Below are positions 9,499 to 20,598 of a stretch of 64,000 nt of DNA, one piece after another. Origin of the DNA: Microcystis elabens FACHB-917 (lineage in GTDB: Bacteria > Cyanobacteriota > Cyanobacteriia > PCC-6307 > Cyanobiaceae); assembly GCF_014698445.1 (NCBI RefSeq), contig NZ_JACJSZ010000002.1, positions 1 through 64,000 of the forward strand, given 5' to 3'. The position numbers and the translations under genes were made by a program. Under the pieces are notes generated by a model. It did no database searches. It was not told the origin of the DNA and worked only from the letters and a program-made list of their open reading frames with translations. Numbering within the stretch: the first letter of the stretch is position 1; every line of letters begins with the position of its first letter.

Positions 9499-10831
9499 AG
9501 GCGCCGGGCGCGAAGGTCGCCGCTTCGCCTCCAACCGCCCCAAACCCAACCGCACGATCCGCCGCCTGGTGATCTGGTATCGGCGCAACGCCGCCGTCAC
9601 CAGCCTCGTGGGCACCGCCACCGCCACCGCCAGCGGCGCCGCCTCCGGGGCCGTCTCGGTGGCCGGCAGCATGGCCGGCGCCGCCACCAACGTGGCCGGC
9701 TCCGTGCTCCAGCCCCTGGTGTTCGATCCGCTGCGGCGTCTGCAGCAGGGCAGCCAGAGCGGCGCCACCATCGACGACCGTCAGCGCCTCTGGGTGGCCG
9801 TCGACGGCATGGGCGGCGACCACGCCCCGGGGCCGATTCTGGAGGGCTGCCTGAGGGCCGTCACCCTCCTGCCCCTGCGCATCCGCTTCGTGGCCGAGCC
9901 GGAGCCCCTGCGGAAGGCGGTGACGGCCATGGGGCTGGGCCAGGAGCTGGACGAGGCGGTGCAGCGCGGCCTGATCCAGGTGGTGCCAAGCGGCCCGTCG
10001 GTGGGCATGAACGAGGAGGCCACCGTGGTGCGCCGCAAGCGCGACGCCAGCATCAACGTCGCCATGGACCTGGTCAGGAAGGGCGAGGCCACCGCCGTCT
10101 ATTCCGCCGGCAACTCCGGTGCCGTGATGGCGGCGGCGATCTTCCGCCTCGGCCGGCTCGCCGGCATCGACCGCCCGGCCATCGGCGCCCTGTTCCCCAC
10201 CAAGGACCCCAGCCAGCAGGTGCTGGTGCTCGACGTGGGGGCCAACATGGACTGCAGGCCCGAATGGCTGCACCAGTTCGCCCTGCTGGGCAACATCTAC
10301 AGCCGCGACGTGCTTCAGGTGAAGCGGCCCAGGATCGGCCTGGTGAACATCGGCGAGGAGGAGTGCAAGGGCAACGACCTCTGCCTGCGCACCCATCCGC
10401 TCCTGGCGGGTGACGACCGCTTCGTGTTCGCCGGCAACTGCGAAGGCCGCGACATCCTCTCCGGCGACTTCGACGTGGTGGTCTGCGACGGCTTCACCGG
10501 CAACGTGCTGCTCAAGTTCCTCGAATCGGTGGGCAGCGTCCTGCTGGACGTGCTGCGGGCCGAGTTGCCCCGGGGGCGCCGGGGCAAGGTGGGCTCGGCG
10601 TTCCTGCGCAGCAACCTGGTGCGGATCAAGAAGCGCCTCGACCATGCCGAGCACGGCGGCGCCCTGCTGCTGGGGGTCGACGGGGTCTGCGTCATCGGCC
10701 ACGGCAGCAGCCGGGCGCTCTCGGTGGTGAGCGCCCTGCGGCTGGCCCATTCCGCCGCCAGCCACGGCGTCATGGACGACCTGCACGCCCTCGGTGAGGG
10801 GAGTGCCGGAGTGGCAAGCACCTGTGGTTGA
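9470..10831 (+). CDS. plsX: Phosphate acyltransferase PlsX
   Basis: PlsX converts acyl-ACP and phosphate to acyl-phosphate, feeding phosphatidic acid synthesis. The core starts near residue 102 with VAVDGMGGDHAPG and includes YSAGNSGAVMAAA, DVGANMDC and a C-terminal HG-rich segment. The protein is 453 residues, about 100 longer than typical PlsX, owing to an N-terminal extension with an arginine/proline-rich start and a run of Ala, Gly, Ser, Thr and Val (about 42-77). The TTG start overlaps rpaB by 29 bases; a later in-frame start is possible. First of the lipid run plsX-fabH-fabD-plsC. Confidence 0.92.
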   Translation: MNPLPPKDPEGAGREGRRFASNRPKPNRTIRRLVIWYRRNAAVTSLVGTATATASGAASGAVSVAGSMAGAATNVAGSVLQPLVFDPLRRLQQGSQSGATIDDRQRLWVAVDGMGGDHAPGPILEGCLRAVTLLPLRIRFVAEPEPLRKAVTAMGLGQELDEAVQRGLIQVVPSGPSVGMNEEATVVRRKRDASINVAMDLVRKGEATAVYSAGNSGAVMAAAIFRLGRLAGIDRPAIGALFPTKDPSQQVLVLDVGANMDCRPEWLHQFALLGNIYSRDVLQVKRPRIGLVNIGEEECKGNDLCLRTHPLLAGDDRFVFAGNCEGRDILSGDFDVVVCDGFTGNVLLKFLESVGSVLLDVLRAELPRGRRGKVGSAFLRSNLVRIKKRLDHAEHGGALLLGVDGVCVIGHGSSRALSVVSALRLAHSAASHGVMDDLHALGEGSAGVASTCG

Positions 10832-10856
10832 CTGAGCCCACCTGTGAACCGGATGG

Positions 10857-11912
10857 GTGCCGCTCGGGTCAGACACGACGGGAACCACGGCCGCCTTGCG
10901 GGGAATGGCTCTGGTGGGCTGCGGACGCGCCCTCCCCGCCGCCAGCATCAGTAACGACCAGCTAAGCGAGCGGGTCGACACCAACGACGACTGGATCCGC
11001 AGCCGCACCGGCATCGGCGCCCGGCGCGTGGCCGGCCCGGGTGAAACCGTCACCAGCCTGGCCGCCGAGGCGGGCCGGGCCGCCCTGGCCCATGCGGGCT
11101 GGGCCCCCGAGCAAGTGGATCTGATCCTGCTGGCCACCTCCAGCCCGGACGACCTGTTCGGCACGGCTCCGCGGGTGCAGGCGGCCCTGGGGGCCCACCG
11201 GGCGGTGGCCTTCGATCTCACGGCGGCCTGCAGCGGCTTCCTGTTCGCCCTGATCACGGCGGCCCAGTACATCCGCGGCGGCACCATGCGGCGGGTGCTG
11301 GTGATCGGGGCCGACCAGCTCAGCCGCTGGCTCGACTGGGACGACCGCCGCACCTGTGTCCTGTTCGGCGACGGGGCCGGCGCCCTGGCCGTCGAGGCCT
11401 GCGACCCCGCCGGCGATGGGCTGGTGGGCTTCCGCATGCGCTCGGACGGCAGCCGCAACGCCTGCCTCACCCTGGCCCAGGTGGCCGAGCACCGGCCCCT
11501 GGTGGGCGACCTCTCCGCCCAGGTGGGCGGCTTCGCGCCGATCCACATGAACGGCCAGGAGGTCTACAAGTTCGCCGTGCGCGAAGTACCCGCCGTCCTC
11601 GCGGAGCTGCTGGAGGCCACAGGCACCGCCGCCGCCGACGTCGACTGGCTGCTGCTGCACCAGGCCAACCAACGCATCCTCGATGCGGTGGCCGACCGCT
11701 TCGCCATGCCCGCCGAACGGGTGCTCAGCAATCTCTCGGCCTACGGCAACACCTCGGCCGCCACGATCCCGCTGATGCTCGACGAAGCGGTCCGCGACGG
11801 ACGGGTCGGCCCCGGCGACCTGATCGCCAGCAGCGGCTTCGGCGCCGGCCTCAGCTGGGGGGCCGCCCTGTTCCGCTGGAGCGGTCCGGGGGGCGCCCCA
11901 GCCGAGCCCTAA
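10857..11912 (+). CDS. fabH: 3-oxoacyl-ACP synthase III (FabH)
   Basis: A 351-residue condensing enzyme that joins acetyl-CoA and malonyl-ACP to start type II fatty acid synthesis. The catalytic triad is visible: Cys in DLTAACSGFLFAL (about 126), His in LLLHQANQRI (about 268) and Asn in NLSAYGNTSAATIP (about 298). The N-terminal RTGIGARR and C-terminal GFGAGLSWGAAL are family features. A GTG at 10857 gives a short extension before the core fold; a later in-frame ATG is possible. Follows plsX by 25 bases. Confidence 0.95.
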   Translation: MPLGSDTTGTTAALRGMALVGCGRALPAASISNDQLSERVDTNDDWIRSRTGIGARRVAGPGETVTSLAAEAGRAALAHAGWAPEQVDLILLATSSPDDLFGTAPRVQAALGAHRAVAFDLTAACSGFLFALITAAQYIRGGTMRRVLVIGADQLSRWLDWDDRRTCVLFGDGAGALAVEACDPAGDGLVGFRMRSDGSRNACLTLAQVAEHRPLVGDLSAQVGGFAPIHMNGQEVYKFAVREVPAVLAELLEATGTAAADVDWLLLHQANQRILDAVADRFAMPAERVLSNLSAYGNTSAATIPLMLDEAVRDGRVGPGDLIASSGFGAGLSWGAALFRWSGPGGAPAEP

Positions 11913-11915
11913 TCT
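11910..11915 (+). promoter_or_regulatory. Possible -10 box upstream of fabD
   Basis: TAATCT fits the TANNNT -10 consensus of cyanobacterial sigma-70 promoters, 24 bases before the fabD ATG. It overlaps the fabH stop region. AT-rich hexamers are rare in this GC-rich sequence and similar boxes precede several other genes here. Confidence 0.3.
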
Positions 11916-11939
11916 CCTGCCGTTGCACGGGAGGCTTGC

Positions 11940-12812
11940 ATGGCCATCGCCTGGGTGTTTCCGGGACAGGGTTCGCAGAAGTCGGGCATGGCCGACGGGG
12001 TGATCGACCTGCCCGGGGCCCGGGAGCGCTTCGATCGGGCCTCCGAACTGCTCGGCCGTGACCTGCTGGCCATCTGTGCCGACGGCGACCTCAACGACAC
12101 CCGCAACACCCAGCCGGCCCTGTTTGTGGTCGAGAGCCTGCTGGTGGACGCGCTCCATGACCAGGGCCGCCGCGCCCAGCTGGTGGCGGGCCACAGCCTG
12201 GGTGAGCTGGTGGCGCTCTACGCCGCCGGGGTCTTCGATGCCGAGGCCGGCCTGAAGCTGATGCGCCGCCGCAGCGAGCTGATGGCCGCCGCCGGCGGCG
12301 GCGCCATGACCGCCCTGATCGGCTTCGACCGGGACGAGCTCGAGCAGGCGGTGGCCGCCACCGAGGGGGTGGTCATCGCCAACGACAACAGCGCCGCTCA
12401 GGTGGTGCTCTCCGGCACCCCGGAGGCTGTGGCCCATGTCACGGCCTCGGTGCGCTGCAAGCGGGCCATCCCCCTGGCGGTGTCCGGCGCCTTCCATTCC
12501 CCCTTCATGGCCGGCGCCGCCGAGGCCTTCGCCGCCGAACTGGAGGCTGTGCCGTTCGCCGACGCCCGCATCCCCGTGCTCAGCAACGCCGACCCCCGCC
12601 CCGAGACCGACGCGGCGGTGCTCAAGGAGCGGCTGCGCCGGCAGATGACCCAGGGGGTGCGCTGGCGGGAGACGATGGAGCGGCTGCAGGGTGAGGGGAT
12701 CACCACCGCCGTGGAGATCGGTCCGGGGAAGGTGCTCTCCGGCCTGATCAAGCGCAGCTGCCCCTGGCTCGGCACCGCCCAGATCGCCAGCTCCGGCGAC
12801 CTGGGCCAGTGA
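11940..12812 (+). CDS. fabD: Malonyl-CoA:ACP transacylase
   Basis: A 290-residue transacylase that loads malonyl groups onto ACP. Visible are the N-terminal VFPGQGSQKSGM, the nucleophile motif GHSLGEL (Ser about 84), and the catalytic His in SGAFHSPFM (about 188). Its length is normal for FabD. The start ATG follows a short intergenic gap after fabH. The stop overlaps the plsC GTG start (GTGA). Confidence 0.95.
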   Translation: MAIAWVFPGQGSQKSGMADGVIDLPGARERFDRASELLGRDLLAICADGDLNDTRNTQPALFVVESLLVDALHDQGRRAQLVAGHSLGELVALYAAGVFDAEAGLKLMRRRSELMAAAGGGAMTALIGFDRDELEQAVAATEGVVIANDNSAAQVVLSGTPEAVAHVTASVRCKRAIPLAVSGAFHSPFMAGAAEAFAAELEAVPFADARIPVLSNADPRPETDAAVLKERLRRQMTQGVRWRETMERLQGEGITTAVEIGPGKVLSGLIKRSCPWLGTAQIASSGDLGQ

Positions 12813-13534
12813 GACGCCGCCGCCGGCCGCCGGCCGACCCACCGGCCCTGCTGAGCACGCCGAAGCCCAGCCTCACCTACCGGCTGATCAGCTACCTGCT
12901 GGTGTTCCCCGTGTTCCGGCTGCTGTTCCGGGGCCGGACCACCGGCAACGACAAGGTGCCGCTGGAGGGGGCCGTGGTGGTGGTGGCCAACCACGGCTCC
13001 CACCTCGACCCGCCGCTGCTGGGCCATGCCCTCGGCCGGCCCGTGGCCTTCATGGCCAAGGCGGAGCTGTTCCGGGTGCCGCTGCTGGGGCCGATCATCC
13101 GGGCCTGCGGCGCCTACCCGGTGGAGCGCGGTGCCGGCGACCGGGAGGCGATCCGCACGGCCACCGACCGGCTGCTGCAGGGCTGGGCCACCGGCGTGTT
13201 CCTCGACGGCACCCGCCAGAGCGATGGCCGGGTCAACCAGCCCCAGCCGGGGGCGGCGCTGCTGGCGGCCCGCGCCGGGGTGCCCCTGCTGCCGGTGGCG
13301 ATCATCAACAGCCACCGGGCCCTGGGCCCCGGCGGCAAGGGCCCCCGGCTGGTGCCGATCCACATCCGCATCGGCACCCCGATCCCGCCCCCGGCCTCCC
13401 GGCGCCGCCCCGACCTGGACGCCGCCACCCGCGCCGCCCAGGAGCAGATCAACCGCATGCTCGACCTCGGTCCGATCAGCGGATCCCTGCTCTCTCCAGC
13501 CAGGGAGCCACCCGCTCTTCCACCCACGGCCTGA
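12809..13534 (+). CDS. plsC: 1-acyl-sn-glycerol-3-phosphate acyltransferase (PlsC-like)
   Basis: A 241-residue membrane-associated acyltransferase that converts lysophosphatidic acid to phosphatidic acid. The catalytic HX4D block is NHGSHLD (about residues 55-61), and the substrate-binding block is FLDGTRQSDGR, a variant of FPEGTRS. A hydrophobic segment precedes it (about 28-40). GTG start, overlapping fabD. The last 59 bases overlap the 3' end of the convergent ydcF-like gene. Confidence 0.9.
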   Translation: MRRRRRPPADPPALLSTPKPSLTYRLISYLLVFPVFRLLFRGRTTGNDKVPLEGAVVVVANHGSHLDPPLLGHALGRPVAFMAKAELFRVPLLGPIIRACGAYPVERGAGDREAIRTATDRLLQGWATGVFLDGTRQSDGRVNQPQPGAALLAARAGVPLLPVAIINSHRALGPGGKGPRLVPIHIRIGTPIPPPASRRRPDLDAATRAAQEQINRMLDLGPISGSLLSPAREPPALPPTA

Positions 13535-14192
13535 TGTCCTGACCGCTGATCACCCACAGGACCGCCCTGGCGCCGTCGCCCCAGAGCCGCCGGCGACCCT
13601 CGACGACGCAGAGCTCGCCGCAGGGCACGGGGACCGGGGTGAGATGGATGCCGCGGCTGCCGGCAACGATCCGTCCCACCAGCAGGGCCCGCTCCATGTG
13701 GTCGGCAGAGGTGACCAGCAGGGCATGGCGGATCCGGGCCTTGCGCAGGTCGTCCACCAGGGAGGTGAAGTTGGACATCGTGTCACGGGCCCGGTAGTCG
13801 AGCTGGACCTGGCGGGGGGGCAGACCCTCCTTCTGCAGGAACAGCCAATGGGCGTACTCCGGGTTGGTGCCTCCGGTGACCACCACCGGCAGTCCGTCCG
13901 CGCGGGCCAGGCGGGCCGCCGCCGCCTCCCGGTCGGCGTCCCCCCCCAGCACCAGGATCATCTGGGGCGGCGGCGGCGTGGGCCACCAGCCGCCGCGCGA
14001 GAGCCACAGCAGGGCCAGTCCCGCCAGGCCGACCAGCACCACCCGCCCCGATACGGGTCGGCGGCGGCGCGGCCCGCGGCTGGAGCGCTGGGGGACAACG
14101 GCCGGGGGCCTGGTGGGCACGGCCGCGGCGGGGCGGCCCCTCGGACGCCGGCGCGGCCGCGGCTGGGGGCGTGGTCCGGGGCGGCTCAGCAT
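13476..14192 (-). CDS. YdcF/SanA-family (DUF218) membrane protein
   Basis: A 238-residue protein. An N-terminal tail (about 1-47) is very rich in arginine and proline, followed by one membrane helix VVLVGLAGLALLWL, then a DUF218 domain with MILVLGGDADRE, VVTGGTNPE and LLVTSADHMERAL. DUF218 proteins (YdcF, SanA, ElyC) are linked to envelope functions but lack a clear reaction. The ATG overlaps the tsaB stop by 7 bases; an internal GTG just before the helix is an alternative that would remove the basic tail. 3' end overlaps plsC. Confidence 0.78.
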   Translation of the reverse strand: MLSRPGPRPQPRPRRRPRGRPAAAVPTRPPAVVPQRSSRGPRRRRPVSGRVVLVGLAGLALLWLSRGGWWPTPPPPQMILVLGGDADREAAAARLARADGLPVVVTGGTNPEYAHWLFLQKEGLPPRQVQLDYRARDTMSNFTSLVDDLRKARIRHALLVTSADHMERALLVGRIVAGSRGIHLTPVPVPCGELCVVEGRRRLWGDGARAVLWVISGQDIRPWVEERVAPWLERAGIR

Positions 14193-14845
14193 GGGAGCGC
14201 CTCCACCGGACTGGTGGGATAGAGGGGCAGCACCGGTTGCCAGGGGGCGTCCCGGCCCGCGGCGGCGTACGCCGCACTGAAGCCAAGCAGCTGGATCACA
14301 TCCTGCGGCAGCTGCACCAGGGCCGGACGGATCGGGTACGGGGCCAGCGCCTCACGGCTGCGGTGAAGTCGCGGGGCCTCCAGCTCGGCGACACCGCCGG
14401 GCTGCTCCGGATCGGAGGCGAAGAGCCCCGCCACCACCCCGCGCCGCGGCAGCTCCTGCAGCAACCAGAAGGGGCCGTCGACGCCGGGCGGCGCGGAGCC
14501 GGTGAGCAGCCGGCGGGCGATGAGGCGAAAACTGCTGATCCCATCCAGGGGCAGGGCCAGCTGCTGGGCCAGGGTGCGGGCCAACACCACCGTCAGGCGG
14601 GTGCCCGTGAAACCTCCGGGGCCGGTGGCCACCGCCAGGCGGCCCAGCCGGGGCCAGGCGCTGGCCGGCAGCACCGACTCCAGGCTGTCGAACAGTCCGT
14701 TGGAGAGGGAGCGGCCGAGGGGGAACGTCGCGAGCCGTTCGGGCGCCGCCGCCCCGAGGCGCTGCAGCCCCACGCCGAGGCTGTCGCTGGAGCTGTGCAG
14801 GGCCAGCAGCCAACGGAGGCCGTCATCATCGGGAGGGAGTCTCAT
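14186..14845 (-). CDS. tsaB: tRNA threonylcarbamoyladenosine biosynthesis protein TsaB
   Basis: A 219-residue member of the ASKHA fold. TsaB is the TsaD partner in making t6A37 on tRNAs that read ANN codons. Visible: WLLALHSSSDSLGVGL near the start and the hallmark GPGGFTGTRLTVVLA (about 84-98). Length fits. The frame is open far upstream in antisense to other genes; the ATG at 14845 is chosen because it overlaps the ycf34 stop (ATGA) and gives the canonical start. Its end overlaps the next gene. Confidence 0.88.
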   Translation of the reverse strand: MRLPPDDDGLRWLLALHSSSDSLGVGLQRLGAAAPERLATFPLGRSLSNGLFDSLESVLPASAWPRLGRLAVATGPGGFTGTRLTVVLARTLAQQLALPLDGISSFRLIARRLLTGSAPPGVDGPFWLLQELPRRGVVAGLFASDPEQPGGVAELEAPRLHRSREALAPYPIRPALVQLPQDVIQLLGFSAAYAAAGRDAPWQPVLPLYPTSPVEALPC

Positions 14846-15099
14846 GTCGGCAGCGGTCCGTCGGGACACCAGCGACGCCAGCGGCCCGGGTCGGAGCGGA
14901 AATCGGAGCAGGCCCGCACGTCCCACTCCACCCCCACGCTCGTGCCGTCGGCATTGAGATCCAGCACCTGCACGTGGATGCGCGGCTCGCGGGGGCGGAA
15001 GTCGGGGTGGGGATTGAGGTGGGCGACGCCATGCTGGCGCTCGACAGCGTGGTAGGCCTGACACCGCTCGACCCAGTGGCAATCCACGCAGATGCACAT
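14842..15099 (-). CDS. ycf34: Ycf34 family protein
   Basis: An 85-residue protein beginning MCICVDCHWVERCQAYHAVE. The N-terminal cysteines (CxCxxC, then another Cys) and HAVE sequence are the hallmark of Ycf34, reported as an iron-sulfur protein affecting photosynthesis in cyanobacteria. A tryptophan-rich C-terminus (EWDVRACSDF, WRRWCPDG) is conserved. I chose the ATG at 15099 because the family starts at the first MC; an upstream ATG adds nine residues. Coupled to tsaB by a 4-base overlap. Confidence 0.88.
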   Translation of the reverse strand: MCICVDCHWVERCQAYHAVERQHGVAHLNPHPDFRPREPRIHVQVLDLNADGTSVGVEWDVRACSDFRSDPGRWRRWCPDGPLPT

Positions 15100-15127
15100 G
15101 CCGCCGCGGCCCAGCAGGGCGCCCATT

Positions 15128-16459
15128 GTGGCGTGGGAGCCGGGACGTCAAGTCCCTGAACTGTGGCGGGCCCTGGCGCCGGAGACCTGGCCGGTGAGCC
15201 CACGGGAGCTGCCGGCGGGCACGGCCCTGGTGGGGGGAGCGGTCCGGGACGGCCTGCTGGGCCGCCTGGGCGATCGGCCGGATCTGGACCTGGTGGTGCC
15301 CGTGGACGCCATCGACCTGGCCCGGCGCCTGGGGCGGCAGCTGGGCGGCAGCTGCGTGGTGCTCGACCGGGAGCGCTCGATCGCCCGGCTCGTGCTGGCG
15401 GACTGGACGATCGACCTGGCCCGATGCGCCGGGGAGGATCTGGCCACCGATCTGCGCCGCCGGGACTTCACCGCCAATGCCATCGCCCTGCCCCTGGAGG
15501 GGGCGGCAGCGGAGGGCGGCGGATCCGCCGCCGATCTGCTGCTGATCGACCCCTGCGGCGGTCTGCCCGATCTGGCGGCGCGCCGGCTGGTGGCCATCAG
15601 CGAAGCCAACCTGCTCGACGACCCCCTGCGCCTGCTGCGGGGGGTGCGGCTGGCCTGCGAACTGGGGTTCCACATCGCTCCAGCCACCTGGGAGCTGATC
15701 GGGCGCCATCGGCGGCGGATCACCGCGGTGGCCGGGGAGCGGGTGCTGGCGGAGCTGGAACGGCTTTCGGCCGCCCCGGAAGGGCACCACGGGCTGGGGC
15801 GGGCCCTGGAGGCGGGGCTGCTCCAGCCCTGGGGAGCCGCCGAGGGGGCCGGGCCCCGGCTGGATCTCCTCGGGTCGCAACGGCCGCAGGCCTGCGGCCT
15901 GACGCCGCCGGAGGCGGCCTGGGCCCTGCCGCTGGCGCGGCTGGCGGCCGTGCTCGACGGCCCGACCCTGGAGCGGCTGCGGGCCAGCCGGCGGCTGCAG
16001 CAACGTTGCCAACGGCTGCGGCACTGGCACGGGCGGCTCGGGCGCAGCGCGTCTCCCGGAGGCGTGCCGTCGCTGGAAGCCCTGGGCGAAGCGGATCGCC
16101 TGCAGATGCACCGCCAGCTGGAGGAGGATCTGCCCGCGCTGCTGCTGCAGCTCGACCCGCCGGTGGCAAGGGCGGCCATCGCGCGTTGGCGGGACCCGGC
16201 GGATCGCCTGTTCCATCCCCGCCCGCCCCTGGACGGCCGAAGGCTGCAGCAGCTTCTGGCCATCCCGCCGGGCCCCCAGCTGGGCCGGCTGATCGACCAC
16301 CTCACCGCCGAGAGGGCCTTCGGTCGACTCGCGGGAACGGCAGCGACCGACACAGCGGAGATCAGCGACGCGTGTGAAGTGAAAGGGGTCCTTGCCGCCG
16401 CCCGACTCTGGCTCGAGTGCCACGAACCCGACGGGGAAACGGACCCCCGGCGTGATTAA
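15128..16459 (+). CDS. tRNA nucleotidyltransferase / poly(A) polymerase family protein
   Basis: A 443-residue class II nucleotidyltransferase. Motifs in order: LVGGAVRDGLLG, the metal-binding DLDLVV, RRRDFTANAIAL, and DPLRLLRGVRLACELGF. In this family these motifs mark CCA-adding enzymes, A-adding enzymes and poly(A) polymerases. The tRNA-Asn in this window lacks an encoded CCA, so such activity must exist. I set the start at the in-frame GTG 15128; upstream ATGs would overlap the divergent ycf34. The C-terminal half is leucine- and arginine-rich. Confidence 0.85.
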   Translation: MAWEPGRQVPELWRALAPETWPVSPRELPAGTALVGGAVRDGLLGRLGDRPDLDLVVPVDAIDLARRLGRQLGGSCVVLDRERSIARLVLADWTIDLARCAGEDLATDLRRRDFTANAIALPLEGAAAEGGGSAADLLLIDPCGGLPDLAARRLVAISEANLLDDPLRLLRGVRLACELGFHIAPATWELIGRHRRRITAVAGERVLAELERLSAAPEGHHGLGRALEAGLLQPWGAAEGAGPRLDLLGSQRPQACGLTPPEAAWALPLARLAAVLDGPTLERLRASRRLQQRCQRLRHWHGRLGRSASPGGVPSLEALGEADRLQMHRQLEEDLPALLLQLDPPVARAAIARWRDPADRLFHPRPPLDGRRLQQLLAIPPGPQLGRLIDHLTAERAFGRLAGTAATDTAEISDACEVKGVLAAARLWLECHEPDGETDPRRD

Positions 16460-16476
16460 CTGCTGGATGCAATGGC

Positions 16477-16484
16477 GCGATCGC
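16477..16484. repeat. HIP1 palindrome (one of several)
   Basis: GCGATCGC, the highly iterated palindrome of many cyanobacterial genomes, lying here between two genes. I also see it at 998-1005, 3598-3605, 24505-24512, 28498-28505, 30220-30227, 50911-50918 and 58226-58233, mostly inside genes. This is not an exhaustive list. Confidence 0.85.
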
Positions 16485-16525
16485 ACCGCCTGCCAGAGTT
16501 TTTCCTTTTTCCTGAGCCCCTCCCC

Positions 16526-16954
16526 ATGAGCGTTCGTCTCTATGTCGGCAATCTGCCGCAAACCTTTGATGCCAAAGAGCTGGATGCTCTCTTCTCGAGC
16601 GTGGGAGAAGGGGTTCGCTTCAAGGCGGTGAACGATCGGGAGACCGGAACCTGCCGCGGTTTCGGTTTCGCCAACGTCGACGACCTGGCCCAGGCCGAGG
16701 CGGTGATCGCCCAGCTCAATGGCAAGGACTTCGGCGGCAGCACCCTGCGCATCGAGATCTCCGAGCAGCGCCGTGAGGTCCGCGGGGCCGGCGGCAACGA
16801 CCGCCGCCCCGGCAGCGCCCCCACGGCCGCCCGCAAGAGCGTCAACAAGGTGGTCCATGCCGATGCCGTCGGCGAAGGAGCCCCCGATCCCCGCTGGGCC
16901 GGTGAACTGGCCAAGCTGAAGAGCCTTCTGGCCAACCAGAAGGCCGCGGTCTGA
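16526..16954 (+). CDS. RRM-domain RNA-binding protein (Rbp family)
   Basis: A 142-residue protein with one RNA recognition motif: RNP2 is RLYVGNL (about 4-10) and RNP1 is RGFGFANV (about 41-48). A flexible basic/Ala-Pro tail follows (about 86-120), ending in a short helix RWAGELAKLKSLLANQKA. Cyanobacterial Rbp proteins bind RNA and several respond to cold; some help localise thylakoid mRNAs. The start is the ATG after the CU-rich leader GCCCCTCCCC; the frame is open from 16472, but the extra residues are outside the family. Confidence 0.9.
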   Translation: MSVRLYVGNLPQTFDAKELDALFSSVGEGVRFKAVNDRETGTCRGFGFANVDDLAQAEAVIAQLNGKDFGGSTLRIEISEQRREVRGAGGNDRRPGSAPTAARKSVNKVVHADAVGEGAPDPRWAGELAKLKSLLANQKAAV

Positions 16955-17097
16955 GATCGGGCCTGTCTGTCCTTCCAGCATTCGCTTGGAGGACATTAAA
17001 GTCAGCCATCCACCACAATGATGAAGATCCCTGGAAGCAAGCGGAGCGTCGCTATGACCGTTCCACTTGCCATCGCCCTGCCGGCTTCCTAACCACC

Positions 17098-18042
17098 ATG
17101 CCTGCCGGATCCATTTATCCAGTGGACTGGCTGGGAACCTGGCAATGGAAGGGGCAGACGGTGATCTATGCAAGGTGCTTCACGCCGGCGCAGGATCAGG
17201 GAAGCGCGCTCCCGGTCCTGATGGTCCATGGCTTCGGTGCCTGCAAGGAGCATTGGCGGCACAACCTGCCCGCCCTCGCTGGCCGGCGTGCCGCCTTCGC
17301 CATCGACCTGATCGGCTTCGGAGCCAGCGACAAGCCCCGCTCCCGCCTTGATGATGAGCCCGACGATGGTCTCTCGATCCGTTACGGCATCGACCTGTGG
17401 GCCGACCAGGTGGTGGCCTTCATTAAGGAAGTGATCGGTTGCCCGGTCCAACTCATCGGCAATTCGATCGGCGGGGTCGTCGCCCTGGCCGCGGCCGTCA
17501 GGCTTGAGCACGACGTGCGCCAGGTGATCCTCATCGACTGCGCCCAGCGCAGCCTGGACGATCAGCGCCTCAGTGAACAGCCCCCGCTGGGCCGGGTCGG
17601 TCGGCCCTTGCTCAAGCGGCTTGTGCGGCAGCGCTGGCTCACCGGCCGGTTGTTCCGCTGGCTGGCTAAGCCGGGCCTGATCCGAAGGGTCCTCGCTCAC
17701 GCCTATCCCACAGGTGGCGGCCTCGACGAGGAACTGGTGCAACTGCTGCTCCTACCAACCCAAAGCCCTGGGGCCGAAGAGAGCTTCCGTGGGTTCATCA
17801 ACCTCTTCCAGGATCGACTCGCCCCGGATCTGCTCTCAAACATGACCACTCCGGTCCGGATGCTCTGGGGGGGAGCGGACCCATGGGAACCGGTCGCCGA
17901 AGCCTGCCGATGGGCCAGGACGTTTCCGGCCGTGCGTGAGTTACGCGTTCTTCCCGGACTCGGCCATTGTCCCCATGACGAGCAGCCCTCCCTGGTGAAC
18001 CTTTTGCTGGACGAGTGGTTGTTGATGGGAGATTCGAGCTGA
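17098..18042 (+). CDS. Alpha/beta-fold hydrolase
   Basis: A 314-residue alpha/beta hydrolase. Visible: oxyanion region VHGFGACKEHW, nucleophile elbow GNSIGG (Ser about 124), acid WGGADPW (about 263), and catalytic His in GLGHCPHDEQP (about 290). Soluble, without a signal peptide. In cyanobacteria and chloroplasts such proteins include pheophytinase-like enzymes, but nothing in the sequence fixes the substrate. A 143-base gap precedes it. Convergent with crtB. Confidence 0.82.
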   Translation: MPAGSIYPVDWLGTWQWKGQTVIYARCFTPAQDQGSALPVLMVHGFGACKEHWRHNLPALAGRRAAFAIDLIGFGASDKPRSRLDDEPDDGLSIRYGIDLWADQVVAFIKEVIGCPVQLIGNSIGGVVALAAAVRLEHDVRQVILIDCAQRSLDDQRLSEQPPLGRVGRPLLKRLVRQRWLTGRLFRWLAKPGLIRRVLAHAYPTGGGLDEELVQLLLLPTQSPGAEESFRGFINLFQDRLAPDLLSNMTTPVRMLWGGADPWEPVAEACRWARTFPAVRELRVLPGLGHCPHDEQPSLVNLLLDEWLLMGDSS

Positions 18043-18103
18043 GGGGACAGACAAGAACAAGGCAGTGGCCCGGGACGGCGGCGACTGCGTACATCCACCG
18101 GCT

Positions 18104-20526
<2,423 letters not shown>

Positions 20527-20531
20527 CTACC

Positions 20532-20537
20532 TAAAGT
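20532..20537 (+). promoter_or_regulatory. Possible -10 box upstream of ndhM
   Basis: TAAAGT within CCTAAAGTCTCG fits the TANNNT consensus, 61 bases before the ndhM ATG. A near-identical stretch, CCTAAACTCTCG, lies upstream of ndhF at 23600. The shared sequence raises the chance that both are promoter elements. Confidence 0.4.
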
Positions 20538-20598
20538 CTCGGGAGCACTCCACGGGTGCGCTTCCCTTCCTCCGATCCCCGCCCCCGAGGCCGAGCCC

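Noticed and set aside
14186-17173. A 995-codon open frame on the minus strand running through and beyond tsaB
   Set aside because: Only the part below 14845 matches TsaB. The rest is antisense to the CCA-type gene and the RRM gene, and stays open because of high GC.
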